DNA from: Ottelia alismoides
Lineage: Eukaryota > Streptophyta > Magnoliopsida > Alismatales > Hydrocharitaceae
Length of the DNA stretch: 64,000 nucleotides
Reading direction: 5' to 3'
Assembly: GCA_037367405.1 (NCBI GenBank)
Contig: JAZKJV010006053.1
Coordinates: 336,454-400,453 of the forward strand
Below, piece after piece: positions 23,201 to 33,714 of this stretch; positions within the stretch are counted from its first letter, which is position 1; each line of letters opens with the position of its first letter. The notes beneath the pieces were generated by a model that worked only from the letters and a program-made list of their open reading frames with translations, did not search any database and was not told the DNA's origin. A program made the translations under genes and the position numbers.

Positions 23201-26200
23201 ATGATGATACAAATGAGGTTGACATAAGGAGATATAGAGAGTTGGTGGGAAAGCTTCTCTATGTTACTATCACTAGACCTGCTATCTCTTTTGCTGTGAG
23301 TCAGGTGAGTCAGTTCATGAAGCAACTCCGACAGGTACCCATGGATGCTATTTATGATATTGAGGTATCTAAAATCTTTTCCAGGTGCAGAGGAAAGGAG
23401 CAACTCTTTTGGTTTTCGCATGTGCCGATGGTGTCCTAAGGACAAGAAGTCTACTTCAGGCTTCGCGGTGTTCGTTGGTAGTTCTCTTGTTTTTTGAAAA
23501 AAGCAAGAAACAAACGATTGTTGCTAGGTCAAATGCTGGATTTGAGTATAGGGCTATGGCACAAGCAAGCACAAAGATGATGTGGGTTCAAGCAGTGCTA
23601 ACAGATTTGCATATAGATGTACCTCTACCCATGCAGTTACAATATGATAATCAAACTACCCTATTCATTGCAAACAATCTTGCATTCGATGAAAGAACAA
23701 AGCATATTGAGGTAGACTGTCATTATACTAGAGACATGATTCAGAAGAGCTTGATTTCTACCTCTCATGTCAGTTTAGGAGATCAAACGACGGATATCTT
23801 TACCAAGGCCTTACTCAGAGGACCGTTTCAGAAATGTTCTTCCAAGCTGAGCATGATCGACATCTATGCTCCATCTTGAGGGGGAATGTAGAGATATATC
23901 TATGTTCTCTGTACCTTTTTCTTTATTTTATTTCTTTTTGTCTGCCTTATGTAATTTACCCATAGGTCTCTTTATATAAGATAACCTAGATTTCTTAGGA
24001 ATAAACAACTCTTCTATTTTTCCCAACACATATCCTTTATGAGGTTAACATATAGGACGATTACTTGTCTCTTCTCTGAAACTTTCCACAATATCTCTTG
24101 TGGGATAGAGTCACAAGTCTTCTCCAAATCAATAAAAGTCATATGGAGGTTCTTCCTTTTATCTCTATAAATCTCCAATGTTCTCCTCAACAAGTGGATG
24201 ACTTCAATAGTTGAGCGACATGGCATGAATCTGCATTGGTTTTCTTTTACTTTAGAAACTTGCCTCAATCTTCTTTCGATCACACGTTCTCAATTTTTCA
24301 TAGAATGGCTCATCAGCTTGATATCTCTGTAAAGTCAAACCACACTCACCTAGAACTCTCCGTACTTCTATAGGAATGCCATCAGGTTCTACACCTTTCC
24401 TAAGTTACATAATCTTCAAAGTCTCATCTACTTCCTTCCTTTGTATTTGTTTATAGCTTGCATGATTCAAGTAACTTTCACTGCTAGCTAGATCTCCCAA
24501 AGTGATCTCTCTATTTCCTTCCCCAATTGAAAAGCTTATGGAGATGCCTCTTCCATCTAAATTCCACATGCTTCTGAGTAACAAGCATGTGTCGTTCCTC
24601 ATCCTTAATGCATCTCACTTGAGGAAGGTCTTTGGTCTCTCGTTCTCTTACTTCGACCAACTTAAATATATCCTTCTGGTCCTTTTTGGAGTCGATATTT
24701 TTGTACAAAACTTTATAAGCTTTTGACTTAGCTTCTTTTACATCCTTCTTTGCTTCATTCTTCGCTATTTTGTATTTTGTGACAGTTTCCTCTGTTCTAT
24801 CCTTAGACATAGCTTTAAAGATGCTCTTTTAATTTTGAGCTTCTCTTGTACCCCTCCACTCCACCATCAAGCCTCCTTTTGGTCCGTGACTCATCTCTTT
24901 GACTCGCGTAGCATCTCTTTGGCTACCCTTTGGATACAAGATGCTTCCGCCTCATACATCTCGTTTGCACTTCCGTTACAATCCTAAGACAAGTCTTCCA
25001 AAACCTTCTCCCTGAAGCTTGATTGCTTCAATTGGAAATTCCACCATCTTAGTTCTAGTGATCGTGAAAACCCTCCCTTTCTTTACCGGCCTTTTATTCG
25101 CACATCCATAATTAACAAGTGATGTTGGGTTGTCAAACTCTCACGAGATTACTTTGCAGTCTTTGTAACACAAGATCTCTTCTCCTCAACGTAAAGTAAT
25201 CTATCTGTGTTCTAGTCGGGCCACTCTTACAAATAATTAAATGCTCCTCCCTCTTTTTGAAGAGAGTGTTTGCTATGAAAAGATCATAAGCCATTATAAA
25301 ATCCAGAATGACTTTTCCCTCTTCATCTTTATCCCTAAAGTCGTAGACTTCATGAACACTAGCATACCTTGAAGCATCCTATCCCACATGTCCATTAAGA
25401 TCTCCACATAGGCAAATCATCTCTCTTTGTGGGATTCCTAGCATAATCTTATCCAAATTCCCCCCAAAAGCTTGTTTAATCTTTTCATCTAAACAAATTT
25501 GTGGTGCATAAACTTAGATGATATTCGGAATTTCTTCTTCGAGCACAAATTTTAGCAAAATAATCCGATCCCCGAATCTTTGCGCATCAATCACACTATC
25601 TTTCAAATCTTTATGAACAATCACTCCACACCTTTCTGCCCATATCTTTACCTGAATACCCAAGTTTAAAGTTGTCTTCTTGATCTCCCTTGTTTTCTGT
25701 CCAACCCATTTTGTCTCTTGGAGACATAATATCCGAATCTTCCTTTCTTTCCATCTTATCTACTATCTCTATCGATTTGTCAATCAAAGTGCTAATATTC
25801 CAACAATCTATCTGCAACTACCTTTGCAACCTCTTTTGGACTAACTTCTTTACTCGCATGCGTCCATCATGCGAGAATCCTTGCAAATTTTGGACTGTCT
25901 GTGTGGCGATGAAGTGGAACTAGATTATTTACTCGTATGTGTTCCTAAAGCGAGAACCCTTGCAAATTTGTAACTACATCCGGGCAGTGATGCAGCGGCT
26001 CTTGCTAACTCCTCATTACATTAGGACGATGCAATACATCGCTAGTAAGGAATGCCCCAACGAAATCTAAATGTTTGTTTGAATCCATGTTAAAAAGATC
26101 CGAAATGTTTTGAGACAAATTCCTAGATAGTATCATTAAAAAGAACACTATTTAAGAATTTGTCTCTCTTGCGCTGGCAGTCGGCTATCTAATGCGCAAC

Positions 26201-29200
26201 CTTGCTCATTTACCTGACCTAACAAATAGATACATGTAAGAAAATCTGGTATATGTTCACTTCGATTATTTTTTTTTAACTTGGGAAGACATTCCATATT
26301 GGTAGCTCGATTCATTGATCTTTTTGTAATAAAATTTTACGATGTTTTAAGAACGTAGTTCATATCGATTGCTCTTATTCATCTATTGCCTGTTATATTA
26401 ACTGCAAAAAAGTTTCTGTTTCACATGTCCGTGCATGTGTTTCCGTGGCCTTTGTGTAACAGCGGTAGTGAATGTTTGGAGATGTCATCTATTTTGTCAT
26501 GCATGAATTACGTTAGTTTAGTCTGCTATCAAAAACTAATAATGATTTTGAATCGGAGAGGTTAGCTTGCACAAAAAATGTTGGAATGAGACTATCCGAA
26601 GGGATCTTAATTTTTTGGATCTAAATCCGAGAATGACCTAAGATAGATCTGAATAGAGGCAAAGAATCCATGTAGTCAATTCTACTTAATGTGGGAACAC
26701 GCTTTGTTGTTGTTGTTGAGAGGTTATCAATAGTTTTTCCCTCATTTATTGCATCAACTAGTAATGATGAATACTAATCTACTAGATTTTGTTGGAGAAT
26801 GTAAGAACTATTTTCACTCTCTTTTCAAAAGATTCTTCTACCTGCAGGATTTGAAGTTAAACCATACAGAAATCGATCGAGTGCGTGAGGCAGACCTGAA
26901 GAAGCTTTTGTGTCAAAAGAAGCTGATTTTGGTGTTGGATTTGGATCATACGCTACTTAATTCAACAAGGCTGATTGATCTTCGTCCCGAGGAAGAGTAT
27001 TTACTCCGTGATATAAGTACCATCCAAGGTAATAATCAATCTGTTTCACTTTTAGGCACAATACATCTTCCTCATCTTTCACATCGCTGTGATAAACGCT
27101 TTCTATTAGTTGAATTGTCCGTATCATGCTTATGGTAAATGGTATTATACTTGCATTGATTAAAGATTTTGCGGCCATAGAACTTTATTATGTGCACATT
27201 AAGGTGTTAGCCACGCTATCGTAACATATTCATTGATAGCTTCATAGACCCTTATAATTGTCAAGATCCCAAATTGAAATTTCCCATAGCTGGATAAATC
27301 ATCATTCTGCCTATTGCTCCCTCATTTACTAGTGTTACTCAAGGACTGTAGTTATTGAAGATAAGTTCTGCATGGCTGCGTTTGCCCATAACATTTTCTC
27401 CCATGATTTGGATATGCCAATAACATGTGTTCTGGCCTTACAAAAAGCATCGTCTAAATGCAGTAAATGGAAATGTTATTTATCTATTCTCGGAAAAAGA
27501 AACTGAAGAAACAAATAATCTCTACAGTTATGCGATATAAGTGCTCCATCATCGTGTATCATTTGAATTGAGTGTCCATTGTCATAGTTATATACTCTAC
27601 GCTGCCAAATGGTTTGAAGCGAATATTATGAGTTTATGGAGTTCGTAACAGCGTTATGCGTATAGTATATGTAGTTTCTTTGCAGAGTTTGTTTGAACAA
27701 TTACATTAACCAAAAACTAGCCATTTCGGAGTTGACTAGTGATTTTTTGCCTTCATGTCTGTTTTTTTATCCATTATGGTCGTACCTGAACTTAGCTGTT
27801 GAAGCAGACAACTGTTGATGTATACTTGTGTGATCGCACAAATTCCTAGCATGCCACATCAAAAACATTATCATCTTTATTATTAACATTTCATGGGAGT
27901 TTACTGTTTCACAATAACTTGCCATGTAGCATCACATATTTTAGAGTGCAACATCCCTGGTCAAAAGGTTCCCAACTGGCTCTTTTACATGCTAGAGTCA
28001 ATTTGAGTTATTGACATCTTATGGTTGTAATTCTCTTTTATCATATTTGATTTCACGCAGAGGATTCTAACAAAAGCCTGTTCAGATTGGATTCCATGCA
28101 CATGCTAACTAAGTTGAGGCCATTTGTGCATAGTTTTCTTAGTGAACTGAGTAATATATATGAGATGTATATTTACACGATGGCTGAGCGCTTTTATGCA
28201 ATGGAAATAGCCAAGCTTCTTGATCCTACGGGTGTGTACTTTCACTCAAAAGTCATATCACAGTCTGATTGCACACAGAGACATCAGAAAGGCTTAGATG
28301 TGGTACTTGGTGCAGAAAGTACTGTTCTGATCCTGGATGACACAGAGCAGGTGAATATATCTTACAGTAGTTATTTCTGTAGCAATCATGTCATTTGCTG
28401 TTTTGCACTGCAAGCCCACAAATGTGCATTATACGCGACTTTGAATGCAATGTAGGTTACTTTTTTCTCTAGTTAACATGATATCTAGATTACCTCGTAA
28501 TATGATAATGACTTCACCTTGGCTTCAAAAAAGAAAGGCTCTAATTATGTGCATTATTGATTTTTTTGGGCTTTATTTAGTTTGCTAGGGGAAATGTCCA
28601 ACATTTATTCTGCACCTTCTATGCAGATAATGTGGATAGTTATACAGAATTATTGCAACGATTTAGTCTGAATGATTTTGGGAATCAGCGGCATATTATT
28701 TTGTTTAAATCCTGCATAGTTTTTCTTACTTGTTTGAGACCAGTGGTTTCAGTGGCTCTGGTGGCTCCTCAGCATGAGTGAAAGGAAGCTATTTTTTGGG
28801 TTTGATGCGCAAGCAACTAGATATGTGTTTTCAGGCGGATTAATATTTGACGCTGTGGTCAATTTTGGTTCAGTTGATGAGTTTTATTTAAATTGTTAAT
28901 TGTATTTTAATGAGATTTATATCAAGATATTTCATTGTTTATAGATTCCATCTTAAGCCTCTATGCTACGAAATGTATGTGCGTGGTCTCTATGATCAAT
29001 AGTTATCTCGTTAGGTATCATGCAACGTATTTATTTCTGCAAGCATGATTCTAAATCTGGAAATTCCACCATTCTGTGTATGCAGGTGTGGCAGAAGCAC
29101 AAGGACAATCTTATAATAATGGAAAGGTATCATTACTTTGCTGAGAGTTGTCGCCATTTCAAGTTTGACCAGGTATCCTTGTCATTAGCCAAGAAAGATG

Positions 29201-30193
29201 AATGTGAGAAAGATGGAGTCCTTTGCAGTATTTTGAATGTTTTAAAGCGTGTCCACCAGTTGTTTTTTGACCCGGTGAGCTCTCTCAATTTCACGTGTTT
29301 GTCCATCACAATTTTTCAATGCAAGTAACCAATTTTCCCAAATTGTTTCAGGATCTCGGTACTGATTTATTGGCACGGGATGTTAGACCGGTAATTGCTA
29401 ACACATGTTTTTCCTTTTGTGCTGCCATCTGTGCATACTAATACATAGAGCTTCAGTCTTTATCTTTCTCCCTGAAGGAACCTTGCCGGAAAAGCAATAT
29501 TAGCTTGTTGCTGGTATTTCTGTCTGTCTTCTGTGCCTCCACATAATCTCTAGTTTGACTTTTATGTTCATTGTTGTTCTTGGCCCACAATAACTCAGCT
29601 AAAAGAGCAAATGCATTAGCATGCTGAACCTGAATATAATATCATTAATGACTGAGGAGTCACCACGAGATTGAAAACTCAAGTCTGGACTTCTTTTCTT
29701 GTAATTAATAGACCTATTATGACGAAATCTGCTCAAATTGCATTATTTGCATTTTGTATAGAAATCTCTCATCAGGTTTTGAACAATCTTGGGTTTTGAC
29801 TTCTCCACTGGTCATTCACAGATTCTGCTTTTTATATAATTTGAGTTCTTGGGTGTTCCCATGAATTCCAAATCTTATTCTCTGCCTTTCATCTAGATGC
29901 TACGTAAAGCTCGCCAGGAAGTTCTGCAGGGCTGCAAAGTTGTATTCAGCAGGTTGTTTCCATCTGCTTCACGTGCAGAGGAACAGCCTATTTGGAAGAG
30001 ATGCGAACAACTTGGTGCAGCTTGCTTAACTGAAGTTGGATCGTCTGTAACCCACGTTATTTCAAACGACAAGTGGACCGAGAAGGCGAAATGGGCAGTC
30101 CATAATGAGAAGTTCTTGGTCAATCCATCCTGGGTTGAAGCTGCGTTCTACTTGTGGAGACGGATGCCTGAGGCTGATTTCCCGGTCAAGTGA
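11256..30193 (+). CDS. CPL4: RNA polymerase II CTD phosphatase-like 4 (FCP1 + BRCT), 8 exons
   Basis: Exons read by eye: 11256-11422, 11993-12048, 17867-18003, 26848-27028, 28061-28350, 29086-29274, 29352-29390 and 29897-30193. All introns are GT-AG, and the 1,356 nt give 451 codons plus a TGA stop, close to the length I recall for Arabidopsis CPL4 (about 440). The N-terminus is Ser/Asp/Glu-rich. Exon 3 has a CxxC-type segment ending [10 protein letters not shown]. The FCP1 catalytic motif DLDHT is at residues 151-155 and the second acidic motif LDDTE near 272-276, followed by ERYHYF. The last exon (residues 354-451) is a BRCT domain. Family role: nuclear Ser/Thr phosphatase acting on the C-terminal repeat domain of Pol II. 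The ATG has a good context (gccatgag). Both catalytic motifs are present and no frame is broken, so the gene is probably functional. The oddity is size: introns 2 and 3 are 5.8 and 8.8 kb of nested transposons. Confidence 0.93.
11423..11992 (+). other. CPL4 intron 1
   Basis: A 570-bp intron, GT at 11,423 and AG at 11,991-11,992. It is AT-rich with a short (AT)n run near 11,706. No transposon is recognised in it. Confidence 0.8.
12290..13245 (-). mobile_element. Ty1/copia 3' fragment (RNase H end and probable LTR) in intron 2
   Basis: Read on the minus strand from 13,245 downward this is the second half of a copia RNase H: SFCIFIGG, then SKEETIVA, then [10 protein letters not shown], then [10 protein letters not shown] and [19 protein letters not shown], ending near 12,545. 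A tandem duplication of about 100 bp repeats the last block (12,560-12,770). Left of about 12,531 lies what should be the 3' LTR, with a CA-rich microsatellite at 12,418-12,500. The missing upstream part continues at 17,114, so one element was split by the L1. A SINE also interrupts it. Confidence 0.7.
12746..12974 (+). mobile_element. tRNA-derived SINE with 20-bp target duplication and RTE-like tail
   Basis: The body is 12,766-12,954 (189 bp). Direct repeats flank it, atatccttagtatagtaacc at 12,746-12,765 and the same with one change at 12,955-12,974, so it is a retroposed insertion. The head has a box-A-like tggtctggtgg and a clear box B, ggttcaaatcc, at tRNA-like spacing, as expected of an internal Pol III promoter. 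The 3' half, aagaatccatgtggccgacc onward (from 12,901), matches the 3' end of the RTE LINEs at 15,522-15,575 and 18,184-18,240. The tail ends in a T run rather than TTG repeats. It sits inside the copia RNase H. Confidence 0.82.
13785..14212. mobile_element. 408-bp non-autonomous insert with 10-bp target duplication
   Basis: The identical direct repeat ttttgcaata occurs at 13,785-13,794 and 14,203-14,212. The flanking L1 RT reading continues if the 408 bp plus one repeat are skipped. The insert starts gtcgactgat and ends gaatatcgac, so only the outer gtcga/tcgac is clearly inverted. Several gtcgact and ctattcga variants lie inside. A 9-10 bp duplication suggests a Mutator-like MITE, but the short terminal repeat leaves the superfamily open. 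Confidence 0.55.
14645..15580 (+). mobile_element. RTE-clade LINE copy A, 5' truncated, (TTG)n tail
   Basis: It begins in the RT region (DDFVLIDE at about 14,768-14,791), continues through the conserved C-terminal part ([20 protein letters not shown] around 15,151-15,210; MLRWMRGHT) and ends with ccctacttaatgtgggaaaa followed by gttgttgttgt. The 5-bp repeat gatat at 14,645-14,649 and 15,576-15,580 is a candidate target duplication. The L1 RT is interrupted exactly here, just before its YADGT motif. Many stops. The TTG-type tail and the C-terminal motif are typical of plant RTE elements. Confidence 0.75.
17114..17380 (-). mobile_element. Ty1/copia RT/RNase H junction fragment (upstream half of the split element)
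   Basis: On the minus strand the translation reads [11 protein letters not shown], then [10 protein letters not shown], then [17 protein letters not shown] and DKKSTISF, the blocks that join RT to RNase H in copia elements, with small frameshifts. It stops at the L1 target site at 17,114-17,128 and continues at 13,245 downward. Right of about 17,380 to exon 3 (17,867) I recognise nothing. Confidence 0.68.
18184..19149 (-). mobile_element. RTE-clade LINE copy B, 3' half
   Basis: On the plus strand it starts with caacaacaacaaag (the reverse of the TTG tail) at 18,184, then the element C-terminal region (minus open stretch 18,212-18,610, with [20 protein letters not shown] and [20 protein letters not shown]), then RT blocks near 18,932-19,147 ([32 protein letters not shown]). 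It is cut at 19,149 by the copia element. With the piece at 24,029-26,100 it makes a near full-length RTE of about 3.0 kb lying antisense in CPL4 intron 3. Confidence 0.82.
19150..19291 (+). repeat. 5' LTR of the copia element
   Basis: It starts tgtagagata and ends ttccaaca. A TATA-like tctctatataagag lies at about 19,232-19,245 and a poly(A)-signal-like aataaa at 19,263. It pairs with 23,887-24,028. Confidence 0.93.
19631..20990 (+). pseudogene. Copia gag, CCHC knuckle and protease region
   Basis: The gag starts at 19,631 ([16 protein letters not shown]) and is broken by stops at 19,817 and near 19,918 plus a frameshift before 20,024. The frame at 20,024-20,974 carries a CCHC knuckle ([14 protein letters not shown], about 20,342-20,383) and, at about 20,634, [12 protein letters not shown] in place of the usual D-S-G-A protease active site. 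The altered catalytic motif means the protease would not work. Confidence 0.8.
21000..22070 (+). pseudogene. Copia integrase region
   Basis: The stretch at 21,297-22,064 (255 residues) carries the C-terminal half of the integrase core, with [10 protein letters not shown] (second catalytic Asp) and [10 protein letters not shown] (catalytic Glu), then the linker ([23 protein letters not shown]) and a proline-rich tail. The first core Asp lies near 21,200 in another frame. A terminator at 22,062-22,064 separates it from RT. Confidence 0.82.
22180..23880 (+). pseudogene. Copia reverse transcriptase and RNase H
   Basis: RT blocks run from about 22,380 (WRLAMEEEM) through [12 protein letters not shown] near 22,670 and YVDD at 22,951-22,962 to [20 protein letters not shown] at about 23,250. 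RNase H follows at 23,385-23,879 ([44 protein letters not shown]) and stops eight bases before the 3' LTR. Stops at about 22,378, 22,655 and 22,875 and frameshifts near 23,350 make it inactive. Confidence 0.86.
23887..24028 (+). repeat. 3' LTR of the copia element
   Basis: Same length as the 5' LTR, starting tgtagagata and ending tcccaaca, directly after the purine tract and directly before the right target duplication catat. It differs from the 5' LTR at about 15 positions. Confidence 0.93.
24029..26100 (-). mobile_element. RTE-clade LINE copy B, 5' half
   Basis: Read on the minus strand from right to left: a 5' leader with a tandem duplication of about 79 bp (25,849-25,892 and 25,928-25,970, both ending cttgcaaatt), endonuclease start (25,611-25,817, [20 protein letters not shown]), the Lys/Glu-rich linker (24,511-24,810, [20 protein letters not shown]), and N-terminal RT blocks (24,014-24,283, [27 protein letters not shown]). 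The reading continues across the copia insertion into 19,149. Several stops and frameshifts. The 5' boundary is uncertain, between about 26,000 and 26,200. Confidence 0.8.
26556..26726 (+). mobile_element. RTE tail, copy C (153 bp, 9-bp target duplication)
   Basis: The 9-bp repeat gagaggtta at 26,556-26,564 and 26,718-26,726 flanks a 153-bp fragment equal to the last part of the RTE (tggaatgagactatccgaag, ccatgtag, acttaatgtggga) ending in gttgttgttgtt. It is a severely 5'-truncated insertion, 120 bp upstream of CPL4 exon 4. Confidence 0.85.
27029..29896 (+). other. CPL4 introns 4-7, no recognised repeats
   Basis: Introns at 27,029-28,060, 28,351-29,085, 29,275-29,351 (only 77 bp) and 29,391-29,896 have ordinary GT-AG ends and T-rich acceptor tracts. 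I see no transposon in them, in contrast to introns 2 and 3. Confidence 0.75.
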
Positions 30194-30730
30194 TCGTGGA
30201 GAACCAGGGTGTGCCGATCTTTTTTTGCTGTGGTACTTTACAATTTTCCCGATGACAGTCACCACAACCTCGTCTGTTTCCATTTGGAAAGGTTGTGGGA
30301 GATCAACTAACGAGTACAGGCGAAGTTGATCAGTAAGGTTGCTTTTGCAGTGAAAAGTTCTTTATTGTACATTAAATGTGCCATTGTTTTGTTCGGATTA
30401 TATCATGAAAGCAAATACTACATTTTAAAGTTATTTGTATACTGAAACTTTTACTTGCCTAAAAGGTTAATATCGAGAAGAGGTCGGTACACAGCAGCTC
30501 AAAAGATAAACCAGCAATTATAACAATGAGCAACACTTAGAAGAAGTTGGAACCGTGTGCTCCGATTTTTGCCAGAGGACACTTGTGCTCTTGCTTATTT
30601 TTTTGCAATTACACTTGTACCCTTGTATTCTTGCACAGTGAACTATAGCGTCCATTTGTTGGTTGACCATCTGATGTAAAGTAAATTATGGTTTGAACTA
30701 ATGTTATATTTAGTAATTATCTCAATTACA
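30194..30730 (+). other. CPL4 3' UTR and immediate downstream region
   Basis: The stretch follows the TGA stop at 30,191-30,193. A possible poly(A) signal cattaaat occurs near 30,370. No other feature is recognised. Confidence 0.4.
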
Positions 30731-30939
30731 CTTTTACTTCTACTTTCAAGGGTTGGCTTGGGTTGCAACCCCAAAGATAAGATCAAGCCCTCTGCAAGCC
30801 CACCTATTGCTGTAGACTAGGTTGTGAAATCCATCATCAAGAATTTCTAGAAGAGAAACGAGAGAATGACCAAGCACATGAAGAATGAATCTGGTGTAGA
30901 TGTGGTGGAGAGGAATGAATGGAAGAAGTCCCGCTTATT

Positions 30940-31260
30940 AAGGGGGGGCTCCTTTTATACATGTGTTTCTTCCTTTTGGTCTGCCTTGTGACTCATAGAG
31001 AGATGACAGTTAGGATTGTTGACAAGGTTTTATTTTAACCCCCTTTGTAATTGGTCGAGAGCTGATGGGGAGGATTGTTAATGTGTGATTGGTTGAGAGC
31101 TGATAAGGAGGATATAATGCTGACATGATAGATCCTTCTTGTGCATCGTGGTTGGATGGTCGATTAGTGACTTGTTGGTTGTTTGATTGCATATCCGTTG
31201 TTTGTATTGGTCTTCTTAAGGTTATGTCTTCACTTATGCCATCTTCTCTGATTCTCATCC
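30940..31260 (-). promoter_or_regulatory. Promoter-like block, minus strand (LTR U3 or gene-like)
   Basis: On the minus strand a strong TATA box, tataaaaggagc, lies at 30,948-30,959. Upstream (31,045-31,105) a block of the form cagctctc(a/g)accaat is present twice. The arrangement of CCAAT-like boxes followed by TATA resembles an LTR U3 or a promoter. No coding region downstream was recognised, so a remnant LTR is the simpler reading. Confidence 0.3.
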
Positions 31261-31326
31261 ATCAGCGTGGAAAGTGAATTCGAATTTTGCTTGTGGATGT
31301 TACCTTTTTTTTATAGTCTTTTGAGC

Positions 31327-31735
31327 CTGTTTTGACAGAGAATGTGTATGTGGAAAATGGGGAAAATTGGGGTGTCTATTTGGTTGTTGAGAGGAGGCTA
31401 TTGTTTGGTATGCATGCTATAAGAAACAGATGTTGAATAGCCCGGGAATAAAGAAAGAAAACTATGAAAATTTCCCAGGTATACAGTTTGCTTGAACTAT
31501 TCTTTTCTGGTGCGTTCTTGATGTTTCTTGTTTTCTTAACGTGTCTTGATTTCTAGATGTTTCTTGATATCTCGAGCTATTGATTTCTTGATTTTGTGAT
31601 CTCTTGAATAATCATTGCTTCTCTGAGTTCTGACCATTCCTTTCATTTGTACCCCCTCTATAAATTTCTTACATAACCTCTATATAAAAGATGTTAGAAT
31701 TCTCGTTATGAATCAATGAATTGGTTTCCTGACAA
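31327..31735 (+). repeat. Probable Ty1/copia LTR with primer-binding site
   Basis: A candidate 409-bp LTR starts tgttttgaca and ends ttcctgaca, with a poly(A)-like region before the end. Just after it, agtatcagagag at 31,737-31,748 resembles the initiator-Met primer site of copia elements. Internal sequence to about 32,750 shows no coding domain I can name. No target duplication or partner LTR was found. Confidence 0.38.
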
Positions 31736-32749
31736 AGTATCAGAGAGGCAATCCAAAATCATCGAAGACCACCACTCTCTTTATGCCCAATCAAGAGACT
31801 CACCACGAGGTCAAATAATTGTACTTCCTCATATATGCCCTTATGTCCATCAATATACAGGATACTCTCTAGTCGTTCTTGTTTGCTTTAGCCTTTGGAG
31901 TGCCTCACGTAGTAATCAAATATTATTTGTGAGTAGTAATCGCTTCTTCAGATCCCTCACCAATACACCCTATATAGAGATGGAAGGCCTTCCTTGAATG
32001 CATGACTCCATTACAAACTGAGCTATATTGTTGCCAAGGTCACCATCTTCATATTTGAGATCCTAGTAAGGCTAAAACATAACGTAATATCCCACAAGAA
32101 GTAGTCCAATTTCTAGCACTGGGTTTTCAGGACCTTTGACCTTCGTGCCTCGCTGGGATTGCTACCATTTGCCATAATCTACTAAAGGAGAGGGATCTCC
32201 ACCGGGAGCTATTGTATCATTGCTTCAAGGTTCTTGAGCTTGTTTGAATTACTTTCAAGAGTCGACCAAGCTAATGTTCACACTTATCACTCGATGATTC
32301 CACTAGCAATGTCTTTGACACGTGCTAAATTGTGCATGGGTTCCCAAGGTGGACCGGATTTCCACCACTTTCCATTCAACCATCCCCTCTAGGGGCATCA
32401 TTATTATAGTAGTCTTGGTTATTGGCTTGGTCCTCCTCACGCCTTTGGCTGATGCAAATATGGAAGGTTGAGTCATCGGGTTTTTGATTAATTTCTTAAC
32501 TAACCTTGTGTTCTAGCTTCAATGAAGCAAAGCTACTAAATTCAATTTCGGGTTTGTGAGATTTCCCTTGCCTTCATAACTAGACCAAGCCCCTAATTGG
32601 TCTTGTCCTCTCTTAGTCTCTCTCTTAGAACTAGAATATATAATTGGGCACAATACCTTCCAAGTTGCCTTGTATGCAAATAACATCTTTCCTCTTTCTT
32701 ACAACTCTAATACCAGTTGTTACTTGATGAAAACCCCAAACAAAGATTT

Positions 32750-33700
32750 GAAACTTTTACTCAGTGCTAAATTATCCCCTCATGAACTAACCAACCTTGT
32801 CCTTAAGCGATGTTTAAGATCATGTCTCTCAAGCACACAAGTATATATACAAGCACAAGCACATAAGAGCACACAACAACATGCATGTCCTATCGATTAA
32901 CAAGGGGGACTTGCCATGGAATGGATGGGAGAGAACGAACCTTCCTTTTTCTATACACAAGATTGTCGATACCAATAGATATGATTTATTATTATATTCA
33001 CATCATGGTGATAAAGGTCAGGTGCTAGCACCTCGTGCAATTATGTTAGTGAGACTCAAACCTTCATTTTTCCTACCAAAGTCATGCATGGAAATCAGTT
33101 GAACTCTACTTTAATGGGTTCTTATTGAAGTTCCTTTTATTAGATGGGTTAAATTTAAGTATAAACATCAACTACTTCACTTTTATAACTGGAAAAAGTA
33201 CATTTATTTCATTCAAAGAATATGAATCTTCATTACTTTAACCTTATCACTTGATTTTAACCACCGACTTAAGAAGTTGGAATAACACATTTTATTGAAG
33301 TTAGTAACAAATAAGACTCAACATTCTCGGAAAGTAATGGAAGTGGAAAAATAAAGAAATTATTTACTTTCAATTCTACAAATCATTTGTTTTCCATACA
33401 GTTATTTTTCACTTATTTTCCATTGCATAGAAGAAACACCTCGAGCACACTGTCCTCCATAAATGAAAGAAACAAAAGAAACACATTTATTTATTATTGT
33501 CCTAAGTTGTTCCTTTTTTTATATGCTTATAAATGAAACTCAAGCAAAGAGAAATATTTCTATTTTTCTTCATTTTCTTTCCGTAACACAAGTACATGAT
33601 TTTTTTTATTATAAATCAATATTTAGAAAAATATATATCAATTGACACAACAAATGTCCAAATCGATACGATATGCCGATTTGGGGGAAATCCATCAACA
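32750..33700. other. AT-rich intergenic spacer
   Basis: No gene or classified repeat is seen. Short open stretches in this region show no recognisable domain. Confidence 0.5.
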
Positions 33701-33714
33701 AATACAAGATCAGA

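Larger units (their letters stand above)
19150..24028 (+). mobile_element. Complete but inactive Ty1/copia element (4,879 bp)
   Basis: LTRs are 19,150-19,291 and 23,887-24,028 (142 bp each, both TG...CA). They are flanked by the 5-bp target duplication catat (19,145-19,149 and 24,029-24,033). A degenerate initiator-Met-type primer site tgatattagagt lies at 19,292, and the polypurine tract ttgagggggaa at 23,876-23,886. Domains are in copia order: gag, CCHC knuckle, protease, integrase, RT, RNase H. By eye the LTRs differ at about 15 of 142 positions (near 10%), and coding has many stops, so it is an old insertion. It sits sense to CPL4 inside the antisense RTE. Confidence 0.92.

Noticed and set aside
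32400..32700. Gag-like reading on the minus strand (DYYNNDAPRGDG)
   Set aside because: One short suggestive phrase only; no knuckle or neighbouring domain, so not listed as a feature.
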